A stretch of DNA of 64,000 nt from Paraburkholderia sediminicola (GCF_902859805.1 NZ_CADIKC010000003.1:734301-798300), one strand, 5' to 3'; shown: positions 44,570 to 59,144, counted from the first letter of the stretch. Notes: generated from the letters alone by a model not told the origin. Translations and numbers: made by a program.

Positions 44570-46171
44570 TCAGTGCGGGATCATTCCCTGCAGGAAATTC
44601 TGCTGCAGCCAGACCAGCACGCCGAGGACCACCGTCAACAGAATCGAATGCTTGAAGGTCTTGGCGAACACGACGCCTTCCTTGCCCTTGAGCTCGGTCG
44701 TCGCCACGCCGGTCGAGATGTTTTGCGGCGAGATCATCTTGCCCATCACGCCGCCCGACGAATTGGTTGCGGCCATCAGGATCGGGTTCAGGTTCAGTTG
44801 ATGGGCGGCTACCACCTGCAGATTGCCGAACAGCGCGTTGCCCGAGGTGTCGCTGCCGGACAGGAACACCGCGACCCAGCCAAGGAAGGCCGATACCAGC
44901 GGAAAGAACGGTCCGACCGATGCGGCGCCGAGCCCGAGCGTGTAGGTGAGCCCCGAATAGTTCATCAGATAGGCGAGTGCGACGATGGTCGCCACCGTCA
45001 GAATGGCGATGCGCGTCTGGACCCACGTGTCGGCAACGGCCTTGCCGAATTCGCGCGCGCTCAGGCCCGTCACGAACGTCGTGATGATGGCGGCCACCAG
45101 AATCGCCGTGCCGGTCGCGAGCGGCTGGAAGTCCCATACCGCGCCGTACGGCGTGTTGTACAGGGTGATGAACACGGCCTTGTCGAGGCCCGGCCACGGT
45201 AGTTTGACGTCGCCGATCAGGAAGATCTTGGCGACGGTCCAGACGATCACCACCGCCGAGACGATGATCCACGGATACCAGCCCTGGCCGCCGCTGATCT
45301 TGCCGCGCACCTCGCCCACGCGATCGATGTTGACCGCGAACTTCGGATCGGCAGCAGGCCTCCAGACGCGCAGGAACGCGATGGTGAGAATCAGCGACAC
45401 CATCGACGACAACACGTCGGTCAGGCTGTAGTTCACGTAGTTCGACGCGACGAACTGCGTCAGCGCGAAGCTCGCACCGGACACCAGCAGAACCGGCCAC
45501 ACGCGCAGCATGTTACGAAAGCCCGCATAGACGCCGATCACATAGAACGGCAGCAGGAAGGCAAAGAACGGCAACTGGCGGCCGACCATCTTGGCGAGCG
45601 AATCGGCCGGCAGGTGCGTGACCGCGCCGAGCACCGTGATCGGCACGCCGAGCGCGCCGAACGCAACCGGCGCGGTGTTGAAGATCAGCGTGAAGGTGAG
45701 TGCTTCGAGGGTGGGAAAACCGAGCAGGATCAACAGCGAACTGGTGATCGCGACCGGCGTGCCGAAACCGGAGATCCCTTCGAGCAGCGCGCCGAACGAA
45801 AAGCCGATCACCACCAGCACCACGCGGCGGTCGTTCGGCAGGTTATCGATCATCCACATGCGGAAAGCGGCGAAGCGGCCCGAGCGCTGCGAGATGTTGT
45901 AGAGCAGGATCGCGGTGAACACGATCCACATCACCGGCCAGCAGGCGAACACCGCGCCGTTGGCCACGGAAGCGGCCGCGAGTCCAACCGGGAACTGCCA
46001 GACGGAAATCGCCACGATCAGCCCGACGATCAGGCCCGCGAGCGAGGCCTGCCAGGCCGGCCGGCGCGCCCAGCCGAGCAACAGCAACACGACGATGATC
46101 GGCAAGGCGGCGACGAGGAACGAGAGCGGTAGCGAATTGCCGACGGGGGTGAGTAGTTGGTGAAACATCAC
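44570..46171 (-). CDS. lldP: L-lactate permease
   Basis: A 533-residue LctP-family permease, which imports lactate and glycolate with protons. Many hydrophobic segments; family motifs include GTPVAITSSLLILLGFPTLEALT and NTAPVAFGALGVPITVLGAV, with the C-terminal block VFLSGSDTSGNALFGNLQVVAA. No lactate dehydrogenase or LldR is adjacent, so this is an isolated permease. The upstream interval 46172-46569 shows only a probable promoter region, no gene. Confidence 0.93.
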   Translation of the reverse strand: MMFHQLLTPVGNSLPLSFLVAALPIIVVLLLLGWARRPAWQASLAGLIVGLIVAISVWQFPVGLAAASVANGAVFACWPVMWIVFTAILLYNISQRSGRFAAFRMWMIDNLPNDRRVVLVVIGFSFGALLEGISGFGTPVAITSSLLILLGFPTLEALTFTLIFNTAPVAFGALGVPITVLGAVTHLPADSLAKMVGRQLPFFAFLLPFYVIGVYAGFRNMLRVWPVLLVSGASFALTQFVASNYVNYSLTDVLSSMVSLILTIAFLRVWRPAADPKFAVNIDRVGEVRGKISGGQGWYPWIIVSAVVIVWTVAKIFLIGDVKLPWPGLDKAVFITLYNTPYGAVWDFQPLATGTAILVAAIITTFVTGLSAREFGKAVADTWVQTRIAILTVATIVALAYLMNYSGLTYTLGLGAASVGPFFPLVSAFLGWVAVFLSGSDTSGNALFGNLQVVAAHQLNLNPILMAATNSSGGVMGKMISPQNISTGVATTELKGKEGVVFAKTFKHSILLTVVLGVLVWLQQNFLQGMIPH

Positions 46172-46569
46172 GTCTCCTTCGTTGTTGTTCGATTCGACGC
46201 GGGACTACGCACTGCGGGGCGCGTCGCTCTGGCAGGACGGATGGGCGCCGGCGGCGCGTCGAAGACGTGCCGGGTCGCTTATTTAAACAGGTACTGCGTG
46301 TGGCTTCCCCAAGCATAGGGCCCGATTGGAGCGCGTCAAGAAGGGAAAGTACGGGCGAAGGAGCGAAGTGAACGCCGCGTCTTGCGTGGCGGGATCGTCA
46401 CGGCATGATGCGCGTGAGGCCTGTCCGGCGCGGCATGGCGCGTGCTGGCGGGAAGGCCGACTATCGGGCAACGGCGGACGCACGTTGCAACGCACGCAGT
46501 CCGCCCCGCGCCCCGATAGTTGCGGGCACGGGACGGTCAAAGCACATCAGCAAATTCCGGCTGCGGGAT

Positions 46570-47067
46570 TCAGTGCCAGTGACCGCGGCCACCCCAGCCA
46601 CCGCGGCCTCCCCAACAGCAGCCGAAACCGACGCCGATCGAAACCGACGGGCCATACCAGCCCGGATAGCCGTAATAGGCCGGATAGACCGGCGGCGGAT
46701 AGTAGACGGGATAAGCGGGGGCAACGTACACGGGCGGCTGGGCCACCGCGTAGGTGGCCGGCTGGGATTGCGAATTGGCTCGCGCCTGCTGCGCCGCTTG
46801 AGCTTGGGCTTGGGCCTGCTGCTGCGAAGTGGCCGAATCGCCGGCCGTCCCGACTGGGACATCCTGCTGGGCGCCGTTCGCCGGAACAGTGCCGTAAGCG
46901 TAATACGGGTAGTAGCCTGGATAGTAGCCGTACGGGTAGTAGCAGCCGGACAGCGTCAGCACACAGGCCACGCCGGCTAACGCGATGCCGGTTTGAGAAA
47001 GACGGGGCAAGCCGCGCGGCAGCCGCTGGCTGATTGCGCAAAGAGACTTGATGACGGGGGACTTCAT
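46570..47067 (-). CDS. Tyr/Pro/Gly-rich lipoprotein, unknown function
   Basis: A 165-residue lipoprotein with lipobox LSGC followed directly by a run of Tyr, Pro and Gly (YYPYGYYPGYYPYYAYG). A Gln/Ala-rich linker and a Pro/Tyr/Val-rich segment follow, ending in a Gly/Trp-rich tail (GRGGWGGRGHWH). AGGAG precedes the ATG at 47067. Such YPG-rich lipoproteins are common in burkholderias but functionally undescribed; surface exposure is an inference. Confidence 0.75.
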   Translation of the reverse strand: MKSPVIKSLCAISQRLPRGLPRLSQTGIALAGVACVLTLSGCYYPYGYYPGYYPYYAYGTVPANGAQQDVPVGTAGDSATSQQQAQAQAQAAQQARANSQSQPATYAVAQPPVYVAPAYPVYYPPPVYPAYYGYPGWYGPSVSIGVGFGCCWGGRGGWGGRGHWH

Positions 47068-47226
47068 GACGTGCTCCTGGTTACATCGGACGCCGCCATC
47101 CGCAGCGTAGTGGCTTGAGCTTACGCCGCCGCAGCGCCAACAGGATTGCAAAACCGTAACGGCTTATTTCACGTCATTGCAAAGCATTTCGCGAAGCACC
47201 CACTATGGCGCTGGTCCTGTTTGCGC

Positions 47227-47439
47227 TTACTTGCCGACCTGATTGCCGATGATGCCGCCCGCAGCCGCACCGCCAATCGTCGACAGTGCATTGCCGCCGA
47301 TCAGTCCGCCTGCGGCGCCGCCCACACCCGCGCCGATCACTGTATCGCGTTGCCGCGTGGTCATGTTGTCACACGCGGAAAGACTGGCGACAACCGCGAC
47401 GATCGCAGCGAACGTACTGAGTTGACGAATCGATTTCAT
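47227..47439 (-). CDS. glycine-zipper lipoprotein (OsmB-like)
   Basis: A 70-residue lipoprotein: signal with lipobox LSAC, a short polar part (DNMTTRQRDTVIG), then a glycine-zipper double-helix hairpin GAGVGGAAGGLIGG and GGAAAGGIIGNQVG. This is the layout of OsmB/SlyB-type envelope-stress lipoproteins. The ATG at 47439 was chosen for the correct signal length. It follows the Tyr-rich lipoprotein on the same strand but is separated by 160 bases. Confidence 0.82.
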   Translation of the reverse strand: MKSIRQLSTFAAIVAVVASLSACDNMTTRQRDTVIGAGVGGAAGGLIGGNALSTIGGAAAGGIIGNQVGK

Positions 47440-47634
47440 GATGCTGACTCCATTCATTGTGTCTGGACAAAGCTTCGTGCAAATTCGTGGAAATGGATGA
47501 ATCACCCCGTCCTTACATTTGATCTTATCGCCGCAGCCCGTATCCGGATGTGTGAGCTTGTCAGCAAGGTGTCGGTTTCGTAATCAAATGTTTCCCATCT
47601 GTCAGCATGCGGCGTGCCCGCTCGCGCAGAAACG

Positions 47635-47657
47635 CAAAAGCCCGCCAGTGGCGGGCT
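47635..47657 (-). terminator. terminator after thiC
   Basis: On the minus strand, stem AGCCCGCC / GGCGGGCT with a three-base loop and a following TTT, about 70 bases past the thiC stop. Confidence 0.75.
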
Positions 47658-47728
47658 TCGGTGCTGCAATAGCGTGACGCAGAAGCTTCGAATGGCGGGC
47701 GCGTGCTAGTGCGCCCGCGATCCCTACC

Positions 47729-49663
<1,935 letters not shown>

Positions 49664-49675
49664 TTATCTCCTGTG

Positions 49676-49771
49676 TCGACCGGAGTTGGCGCTTTAGCGC
49701 CTTACTCCGGTCCCATGCAACTTGTTGCGGTCGACGGGAGTTGGCGCTTCAGCGCTAACTCCGGTCCCATG
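49676..49771. repeat. tandem hairpin repeat in the thiC leader
   Basis: Two imperfect direct copies (49676-49717, 42 bases; 49731-49771, 41 bases) sit between the TPP riboswitch and the thiC ATG. Each is itself an inverted repeat (GACCGGAGT..ACTCCGGTC around GGCGCTTTAGCGCC or its variant). Spacing is 55 bases. They occupy the place where the riboswitch expression platform should be. Confidence 0.85.
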
Positions 49772-49855
49772 TGTGGGGCCGCTAAGCAGGAGACGAGACG
49801 GAAGTTGTCGGAATTCGCGAGAGATGAAACGGTAGACCAGGTGCGAAATCCGTAC

Positions 49856-49951
49856 GCTTCCCTGCGCTGGCATTATCCAGATCAGGTTCAAAGGGTATTT
49901 CTCACCCACGCAACACGGACCTCCAACCTCCGTGCCACGCAGGACCCCCGC
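49856..49951 (-). promoter_or_regulatory. TPP riboswitch (THI element) upstream of thiC
   Basis: Read leftward from 49951, the RNA contains the THI-box elements GGGTGAGAAATACCC and GAACCTGATCTGGATAATGCC with the closing helix CAGCGCAGG, which are near-invariant in TPP aptamers. It lies 195 bases upstream of thiC on the same strand. The interval 49952-50112 shows nothing further. Confidence 0.95.
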
Positions 49952-50112
49952 GTTAGCAGCGCACACGATACACCGCCCAGGCGCTGCTTGGCAACCCGTC
50001 TTGAAAAAGTCAGATGTTCGAGATAACGCCCGTCAGCCACGCACTATTCTTATTGTGATAGGGCTGCCGGGAATGATGCGGCGCAGCGTTCTGCGTCGTG
50101 AATCGCTTGGGC

Positions 50113-50523
50113 TTACAGCGTGAAATCGTCGGCCGCTTCGGGCTGAAACAGGATCTTTTCAAGCTTCAGGACCTTCTCCGTGCCGCTCGGCGGCGTGAAG
50201 CGAATGCGCTCGCCGCGTTTGGCGTCGAGCAGCGCAAGACCGACCGGTGAAAACACGTTCAGGCGGCCGTGTGCGAAGTCCGCGTTGGGCGGATAGACAA
50301 CGGTCCAGGTCATCTGCTCGCCGCTGGTTTCATCGACCAGCGTGGCTTGCGAATTCATCGTGACGATGTTCGCGGGAATGTCGCGCGATTCGACGATCAC
50401 AGCGCGCTCCAGGACGTCGTCGAGCATGTCCTGCAATTTGGCGTCAGCGCCGGGCGCAGCCGCGTGCTTTTCAAGACGGGCGACGTCGAGTTCGGTGAGG
50501 TAACAGGTTTTCGTCTTTTTCAT
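50113..50523 (-). CDS. rnk: regulator of nucleoside diphosphate kinase (Rnk/GreA-like)
   Basis: A 136-residue Rnk-type protein. The short N-terminal coiled coil (ELDVARLEKHAAAPGADAKLQDMLDDVLERA in part) is followed by the GreA/GreB C-terminal FKBP-like domain, seen as VYPPNADFAHGRLNVFSPVGLALLDAKRGE and VLKLEKILFQPEA. Rnk binds RNA polymerase in the secondary channel and affects nucleotide pools. The ATG at 50523 was chosen over longer frames. Confidence 0.88.
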   Translation of the reverse strand: MKKTKTCYLTELDVARLEKHAAAPGADAKLQDMLDDVLERAVIVESRDIPANIVTMNSQATLVDETSGEQMTWTVVYPPNADFAHGRLNVFSPVGLALLDAKRGERIRFTPPSGTEKVLKLEKILFQPEAADDFTL

Positions 50524-51051
50524 GACGGGTTCTCCAATTCGATCTGCATGTAAGGGGACTGCGTGCGGATGAGATCGGCCCGGAGCCCGACGACGCGGCC
50601 CCGGCAATGAAGGGGAGTTGCGTCAGATCGGGCGCCGGGCGGCGGGAAGCGGGAGCGTTCGGGACGGCTGGCCGGCGTGTGGCGTCGCGATGTCCGCGCG
50701 CGCACAACCGGTTGCGCGGCGGGGGCGCAAGCGGGTGAGGGCTCGGGAGAACGGAACGCGCATCGGGTAGCCGGCAGAGTGCGAAAAGTAGTGGGGGAGC
50801 GTCGAAAGGAAAGCTTGATCGACGCAATCGAAAGGTGAATGTTAGCACGGGCCGGGCGTCTCCTTAATTGCCGCCGGGAGGGGCCGTGGATACGCGCTGC
50901 GGCGTGTCGATATCGCATCTGGTCGTTCAAGGCCGCCGTCGCGCTGCCGTTAATCCGCCTGTAGGGGCGGCCGTTGCCCAGCCGGATGACCGGCGGTGGG
51001 CAGCGCGTCAATGGCGCGATGCGATTTGAGACGGCTCAAGGAGAGGTGCTG
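50524..51051. other. gene-free interval between rnk and fimbrial-like gene
   Basis: 528 bases that should hold the leftward promoter of rnk and the rightward one of the secreted protein. ORFs in it have Arg-rich, improbable translations. No repeat or RNA element is recognised. Confidence 0.4.
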
Positions 51052-51531
51052 ATGAAAACGGAAATGGGGCGGTTTGATGGGCTCAGCGGGGTCGCGGCGA
51101 TGGCAGCGCTGGTTGCGCTCGTTGCAGCACCAGTGCCGGCGGTGGCCGCGAATGGAGGAACGATCAGTTTTTCGGGAGCGATCGTGGCGCCGCAACTGGA
51201 GATTTCGGTGGCGCCCGCCGGGGCGCGTGTCGATGCCGGCGGCGCTCGGCTCGGTCAGTCGGGGTCAGCGGTCACGCTGACCTTTAGCGCTGAGCCAGGC
51301 GTGGCGACGGGCGCCGATGTCGCGCTCCAGGTGAACAGCGGCGCGACGGCGCGTAATGCCGATGCGCCGGGCGATGCGTTGACTGAGCGTTTTGTCGACA
51401 GCCGTGGACATGCGTTTGGCGCGGCCAGTAACGGCCACTACCGCGTTGGCCGTGACGGCGGGGTGTTGTCGCTTGCACCGAAGAGTGCCGGGCAGGATAC
51501 CCGGGTGACGGTCGTCGTGAGTTACGACTGA
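51052..51531 (+). CDS. secreted fimbrial-subunit-like protein
   Basis: A 159-residue protein with a signal ending at AVAAN. The mature N-terminus GGTISFSGAIVAPQLEI resembles the first strands of type 1 fimbrial subunits, and the rest is predicted beta-rich with a VTVVVSYD end. However no cysteine pair is present, and no usher or chaperone gene is near. AAGGAG precedes the ATG at 51052. It may be a fimbrial-like orphan or simply a secreted beta-sandwich protein. Confidence 0.65.
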   Translation: MKTEMGRFDGLSGVAAMAALVALVAAPVPAVAANGGTISFSGAIVAPQLEISVAPAGARVDAGGARLGQSGSAVTLTFSAEPGVATGADVALQVNSGATARNADAPGDALTERFVDSRGHAFGAASNGHYRVGRDGGVLSLAPKSAGQDTRVTVVVSYD

Positions 51532-51722
51532 GACACCCGCCGCGGGGCGCTCTGGGGCGGTTTGCCCGCGCCAGCGTACAGACACACCGCGCCCCGCGGC
51601 GATAAACTGCATGGAGCGGTCTCGACCGTAGGCGAACAACCCAGACAAAATAAAAATTCAAAACCGGCTGTCATAAGTGGGCTTGTGGTTCGACAAACGT
51701 GCAGATCCTGATGGAGCACGCC

Positions 51723-52553
51723 ATGCAAACCACACGAACCCGCCGAGACAATCGGTATGTCACTCGCGCAATCGCGCTAGCTGTAGCGCTGACAACCCTC
51801 TCAGCCAGCGGCCTTGCAAGCGCGGCCGGCGCCGTGTGCGCGTCGCACAGCCCATCGCACCGCGTGGCGCTGGTGGAGCTCTACAGCAGCGAAGGCTGCA
51901 ATAGCTGCCCGCCCGCCGACAACTGGCTGAGCCAATGGAAAAACAGTGGTGCAAGCCAAAGCATCGTGCCATTGGCGTTGCATGTGGACTACTGGAATAG
52001 CCTCGGCTGGACCGACCGTTTCTCGCAACATCGCTTTACCGAGCGTCAGCAAACCCTCACTGACCTCGCAGGCGGCCACACCGTCTATACGCCCGAGATC
52101 TTCGTATCGGGCCGCGAACTGCGCAGCTGGTCGCAACGCGACAGTTTCCAGAGCCGCGTCGGCCAGGTCGTCGCCGAACCAGCGCAGGCGAACGTGGCGC
52201 TTGAACTGAAACCTGAGGCGAAAGGCGCCTTCAATGTCGATGCGCAATTCACCAGCAAGGCGGCAAACCCTACGGCCCCGCTGAATGCCTACGTCGCGGT
52301 CTACCAGAACGCGTTGAACTCGCAGGTCAGGGCAGGGGAAAACAGCGGCGCAACGCTGCATCACGAGCGCGTCGTGCGGCAATGGATCGGCCCCGTGCCG
52401 CTGGTTGCCGGTAATGCGCAAATCCGCCGCGATATCCGTATCGACGATGTCGATGCGAATGCCCCGGCGGACCACTTCGGCGTCGTCGCTTTCGTCGAGA
52501 ACGCCGCGACCGGCGACGTGCTGCAAGTGGGCGAGCTCGCTGCCTGCAACTGA
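51723..52553 (+). CDS. DUF1223 thioredoxin-like secreted protein
   Basis: A 276-residue protein with a signal ending near LASAAG. The motif VALVELYSSEGCNSCPPADNWLSQW carries a CxxC and identifies DUF1223, a thioredoxin-fold family. The C-terminal part is beta-rich. GGAG six bases upstream supports the ATG at 51723. It is followed on the same strand by a cytochrome b and a molybdopterin oxidoreductase, suggesting a redox role in the periplasm. Confidence 0.85.
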   Translation: MQTTRTRRDNRYVTRAIALAVALTTLSASGLASAAGAVCASHSPSHRVALVELYSSEGCNSCPPADNWLSQWKNSGASQSIVPLALHVDYWNSLGWTDRFSQHRFTERQQTLTDLAGGHTVYTPEIFVSGRELRSWSQRDSFQSRVGQVVAEPAQANVALELKPEAKGAFNVDAQFTSKAANPTAPLNAYVAVYQNALNSQVRAGENSGATLHHERVVRQWIGPVPLVAGNAQIRRDIRIDDVDANAPADHFGVVAFVENAATGDVLQVGELAACN

Positions 52554-52599
52554 TCGCGCGACGCCCCCGCAGCGCTCGCCCATTTCACCGGAGATTCTC

Positions 52600-53238
52600 A
52601 TGGCCACCCCCCACGCTCTTAGCAAAACTGCTCCGCCCGTCATGCCGAAGAGCGGCACGATTCATCCGGTGTGGGTGCGCGTTACGCATTGGCTCAACGC
52701 ACTCGCGGCCATCCTCATGATGCTGTCCGGCTGGCGCATTTATGACGCCTCGCCGATCTTCAAAAGCTTTACGTTTCCGCCTGCGATCACGCTCGGCGGC
52801 TGGCTAGGCGGCGCGCTGCAATGGCACTTCGCGGCGATGTGGCTGCTGGTCTTCAACGGTCTGCTGTATCTCGCGCTGAACCTGGCCAGCGGGCGCTTCA
52901 TGCGCAAGTTCCTGCCGGTCTCGCCGCGCGCCGTGCTGCACGACTTCATCGCCGCGCTGACCGGCAAGCTCTCGCATGCCGATCTGCGTGTCTATAACGC
53001 GGTGCAGAAATTTGCTTATCTGTTCGTCGTCTGCGATCTGATCGTGCTGGTGCTCTCGGGCCTCGCGATCTGGAAATCGGTGCAGTTTCCGCTGCTCCGC
53101 GAGCTGATGGGCGGCTACGACAACGCACGCATCGTCCACTTCTGCGCCATGTCGCTGATGGCCGCGTTTATTGCCGTGCATCTGGTGATGGTGGCCCTCG
53201 TGCCGCGCTCGCTGCTGGCGATGCTGCGCGGACGCTAG
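52600..53238 (+). CDS. cytochrome b561-type membrane subunit
   Basis: A 212-residue di-haem cytochrome b-like protein with four to five hydrophobic segments. Candidate haem ligands are His in WVRVTHWLNALAAILMM, LQWHFAAMWLLVFNG and VHFCAMSLMAAFIAVHLVMV. It lies 46 bases downstream of the DUF1223 gene and 50 bases upstream of the molybdopterin oxidoreductase, in the position of an electron donor or acceptor for it (compare YedZ/MsrQ). The start at 52600 was taken for the length of the family. Confidence 0.85.
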   Translation: MATPHALSKTAPPVMPKSGTIHPVWVRVTHWLNALAAILMMLSGWRIYDASPIFKSFTFPPAITLGGWLGGALQWHFAAMWLLVFNGLLYLALNLASGRFMRKFLPVSPRAVLHDFIAALTGKLSHADLRVYNAVQKFAYLFVVCDLIVLVLSGLAIWKSVQFPLLRELMGGYDNARIVHFCAMSLMAAFIAVHLVMVALVPRSLLAMLRGR

Positions 53239-53288
53239 GCCGTAGATACACGGACAAGCGGATACGCAAAGCCTAAGGACATCGAATC

Positions 53289-54092
53289 ATGACCCGACCT
53301 GATACACAACCCGATCGCAAAACTGCGGTTATGTCCGGCAACAAGCTCGACCGCGAATCGATCCTGATCGACGCCCGGCGCGAACTCGCGATGCCGTCGC
53401 GGCGCCTGTTCGGCAAGCGGCTTCTGACGCTCGGTGGCCTGTCGATGCTGACGGGTTGCTCGCTCACCGACAACGATTCGGTCACCGCATTCCTGACGGC
53501 CGTGTCGCGCCTGAACGACCGCGCGCAGGCCGCACTATTCGATCCGAAGCAACTCGCGCCGACCTACACGGAAGCGCAAATCACGCGGCCATTTCCGTTC
53601 AACGCGTTCTACGGTATCGACGACGTCCCCGATGTCGACGCCTCCGACTACAAGCTGAAGATCAGCGGCCTCGTCACCGGTCAGCGCGTCTGGACCTTGC
53701 CCGAGTTGTACGCGCTGCCGCATGCCGAGCAGATCACGCGGCATATCTGCGTGGAAGGGTGGAGCGCGATCGGCCGCTGGGGCGGCACGCCGTTTGCCGA
53801 TTTTCTGCGGCGCATCGGCGCGGACACGAGCGCGAAGTATGTCGGCTTCAAATGCGCCGACGATTACTACGAAAGCATCGACATGCCGACCGCGCTGCAT
53901 CCGCAAACGCTCCTGACCTTCGAATACGACGGCCAGAGATTGCCCGCGAAATACGGCTTCCCGATGAAGCTGCGCATGCCGACCAAGCTCGGCTACAAGA
54001 ATCCGAAGCACATCGTCGAGATGTTCGTCACTAACACGTATCCCGGCGGCTATTGGGTCGACCAGGGCTACAACTGGTTCGGAGGCTCCTGA
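53289..54092 (+). CDS. molybdopterin-dependent oxidoreductase (sulfite oxidase/MsrP superfamily)
   Basis: A 267-residue periplasmic molybdoenzyme. A twin-arginine motif SRRLFGKRLL lies at residues 37-46, and LTGC at 54-57 might also be a lipobox. The molybdenum-ligating Cys is Cys154 in RHICVEGWSAIGRWGG, a near-signature of the family, and MKLRMPTKLGYKNPKHI closes the cofactor domain. It is coupled in context to a cytochrome b. Its substrate is unknown; methionine sulfoxide reductase or a related reductase is most likely. Confidence 0.88.
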   Translation: MTRPDTQPDRKTAVMSGNKLDRESILIDARRELAMPSRRLFGKRLLTLGGLSMLTGCSLTDNDSVTAFLTAVSRLNDRAQAALFDPKQLAPTYTEAQITRPFPFNAFYGIDDVPDVDASDYKLKISGLVTGQRVWTLPELYALPHAEQITRHICVEGWSAIGRWGGTPFADFLRRIGADTSAKYVGFKCADDYYESIDMPTALHPQTLLTFEYDGQRLPAKYGFPMKLRMPTKLGYKNPKHIVEMFVTNTYPGGYWVDQGYNWFGGS

Positions 54093-54213
54093 CGCGCGCG
54101 GGTCGGCGCGTGCAATGACGGACGCGCGACCCCGGGCGGCAGAAGCTTCGGAAGTACCCCGGCACAACTTGGAGGCCGGGTCAGGTTTATCCACTACAAA
54201 ACGGAGTCATCCC

Positions 54214-54462
54214 ATGAAAAAGTTCGCAATCGCAGCAATGGCCGTCGCTCTTCTGACCAGCGGCGGCGCCGCGTTCGCGCAGGCAAGCGGCGCAATGTCC
54301 AACGATGCAATGTCCAAGGACACGATGTCGAAGGATTCGATGTCCAAAGACACCATGTCGAAAGACAGCATGAAGAAGAACACGATGAAGCACGACAAGA
54401 TGAAAAAGGGCAGCGACGCAATGGGCATGAAGCACGAAGCATCGGGCGCCATGGCCAACTGA
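54214..54462 (+). CDS. pentapeptide MXKDX repeat protein
   Basis: An 82-residue secreted protein: signal to AFAQ, then repeated units of the form M-S-K-D-T/S from about residue 28 to 52, trailing into MKKNTMKHDKMKKG and a second Met-rich stretch. This is the MXKDX family of burkholderias. High Met and Asp content suggests binding of metal ions (copper) or protection against oxidants. It closes the DUF1223-cytochrome b-molybdoenzyme cluster and is followed by a terminator. Confidence 0.88.
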   Translation: MKKFAIAAMAVALLTSGGAAFAQASGAMSNDAMSKDTMSKDSMSKDTMSKDSMKKNTMKHDKMKKGSDAMGMKHEASGAMAN

Positions 54463-54517
54463 GTGTTGCCGGCGATGCCGGTTGCATAGCTTGAACGCCG
54501 GTGTCGCAGGCGAGCCC

Positions 54518-54546
54518 AAAGCCGGGGATATGTCCCCGGCTTTTCT
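54518..54546 (+). terminator. terminator after the MXKDX gene
   Basis: Stem AAAGCCGGGGA / TCCCCGGCTTTT with a 4-base loop and trailing T. The rest of the interval to 54838 has no gene, apart from a 10-base tandem repeat at 54649-54674 (TCGATTTCCA, 2.6 copies). Confidence 0.85.
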
Positions 54547-54838
54547 GTTGCAAGCACGCAAAAAAGTTACGATTCTTTCAGGCGACGCGGTGGGCGCTTA
54601 CTGCATAATGCGATGCGCGCCCAACAATTGGCGTGTGTCAGCCGTGGCTCGATTTCCATCGATTTCCATCGATTGCCGCGGTGTTGTGGCCCCATTGGCC
54701 ATCTATCGTCCTTCCGTTCCACCGACATGTCCGCCAGCCTCGCCCGTCAGACCGCATCGCCGATGCGGTGTCCGCCATCCCGTCACAGGGTCTTCAGCGG
54801 GGGCGCAGCACCTCGAGCGGCATGGGCGGCTTGAACGT

Positions 54839-55768
54839 ATGGCGCCGCAACTCCCCAGCCGCTTTCTGCGTGGTTTCCCCATCCGCTTGCCGCAGTCCCG
54901 CAATGGACAGATCGCGCTCGCGCTCGCCGTCGTCTATCTCGTATGGGGTTCGACGTATCTCGCCGTGCACGTCGCGCTGGGTTCGTTTCCGCCCTTGCTG
55001 CTCTCAGGGTTGCGCAATCTGTTTGCCGGGATAGGGCTTTTCATCTTCGCCGCGCGCCGCAATCCGGTCTGGCCGAGTGCGGGTGAAATCCGCAATGCCG
55101 GTCTTGTCGGCACGATGCTGGTTGGCCTGTCGAGCGGCATGCTGGCCTATGGCATGCGCACGGTCGGCACCGGCACCGCAGCGGTGATGGTCGCGACCGT
55201 GCCCCTCTTCGCAACGGTGATCGCGGCGGTGGCGGGGCGCAAGATCGGCAGAGGCGAGTGGTTCGCGGTTGGCCTCGGGCTGGTGGGCATCGCGATCCTG
55301 AGTCACGGCGATACCGCGCCGGGATCGGCGGGCGGCAGTCTGGCGATTCTGTGCGGTGCGCTTTTCTGGGCAGGCGGCGCGCATCTGGCCGGGCGGTTGA
55401 AGCTGCCGTCGGACCTGTTTCTGTCGACGTCGCTGCAGATTGGCCTCGGCGGCGCGATGTCGACCATGGTCGCCTGGGTGTCGGGCGAGCGGATGATGGA
55501 AGTGCATTTTCTGCCGGTGCTGGCCTTCGTCTACCTGATGCTGATCGGCACGATGACGGCCTACGTCGCGTACGGCTTCCTGATCCGGCATACGAGTCCG
55601 ATCATCGCCAGCAGCTGCATGTACGTGAATCCGGTGGTCGCGGTGGCGCTCGGCGCATTGCTGCTCGGCGAACCCGTGACGCGTTCGACGGTCATCGCGA
55701 CGATCGTGATTCTGGCCAGCGTGGGGCTGTCTTTCTGGTTCGATTACCAGAAGAAGGGGCTCGCTTAA
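54839..55768 (+). CDS. EamA/DMT-family transporter
   Basis: A 309-residue ten-helix transporter with two EamA repeats. The first begins ALALAVVYLVWGSTYLAVHVALGS; the second contains YVAYGFLIRHTSPIIASSCMYVNPVVAVALGALLLGEPV. The reading frame is open for 357 bases further upstream, but the start at 54839 gives normal family length; no strong ribosome-binding site helps. Substrate unknown. It is convergent with the FadH-like gene. Confidence 0.87.
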   Translation: MAPQLPSRFLRGFPIRLPQSRNGQIALALAVVYLVWGSTYLAVHVALGSFPPLLLSGLRNLFAGIGLFIFAARRNPVWPSAGEIRNAGLVGTMLVGLSSGMLAYGMRTVGTGTAAVMVATVPLFATVIAAVAGRKIGRGEWFAVGLGLVGIAILSHGDTAPGSAGGSLAILCGALFWAGGAHLAGRLKLPSDLFLSTSLQIGLGGAMSTMVAWVSGERMMEVHFLPVLAFVYLMLIGTMTAYVAYGFLIRHTSPIIASSCMYVNPVVAVALGALLLGEPVTRSTVIATIVILASVGLSFWFDYQKKGLA

Positions 55769-55781
55769 GGAGGGCGGCGCG

Positions 55782-59081
<3,300 letters not shown>

Positions 59082-59144
59082 GCTCGCGGACCCGCGTGCG
59101 CGCATAGCACGCGATAGATACGATAAGCGACAGTCTCAGGGAGG

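Noticed and set aside
54649..54674. 10-base tandem repeat as CRISPR-like array
   Set aside because: Only 2.6 units without spacers; a simple slippage repeat.
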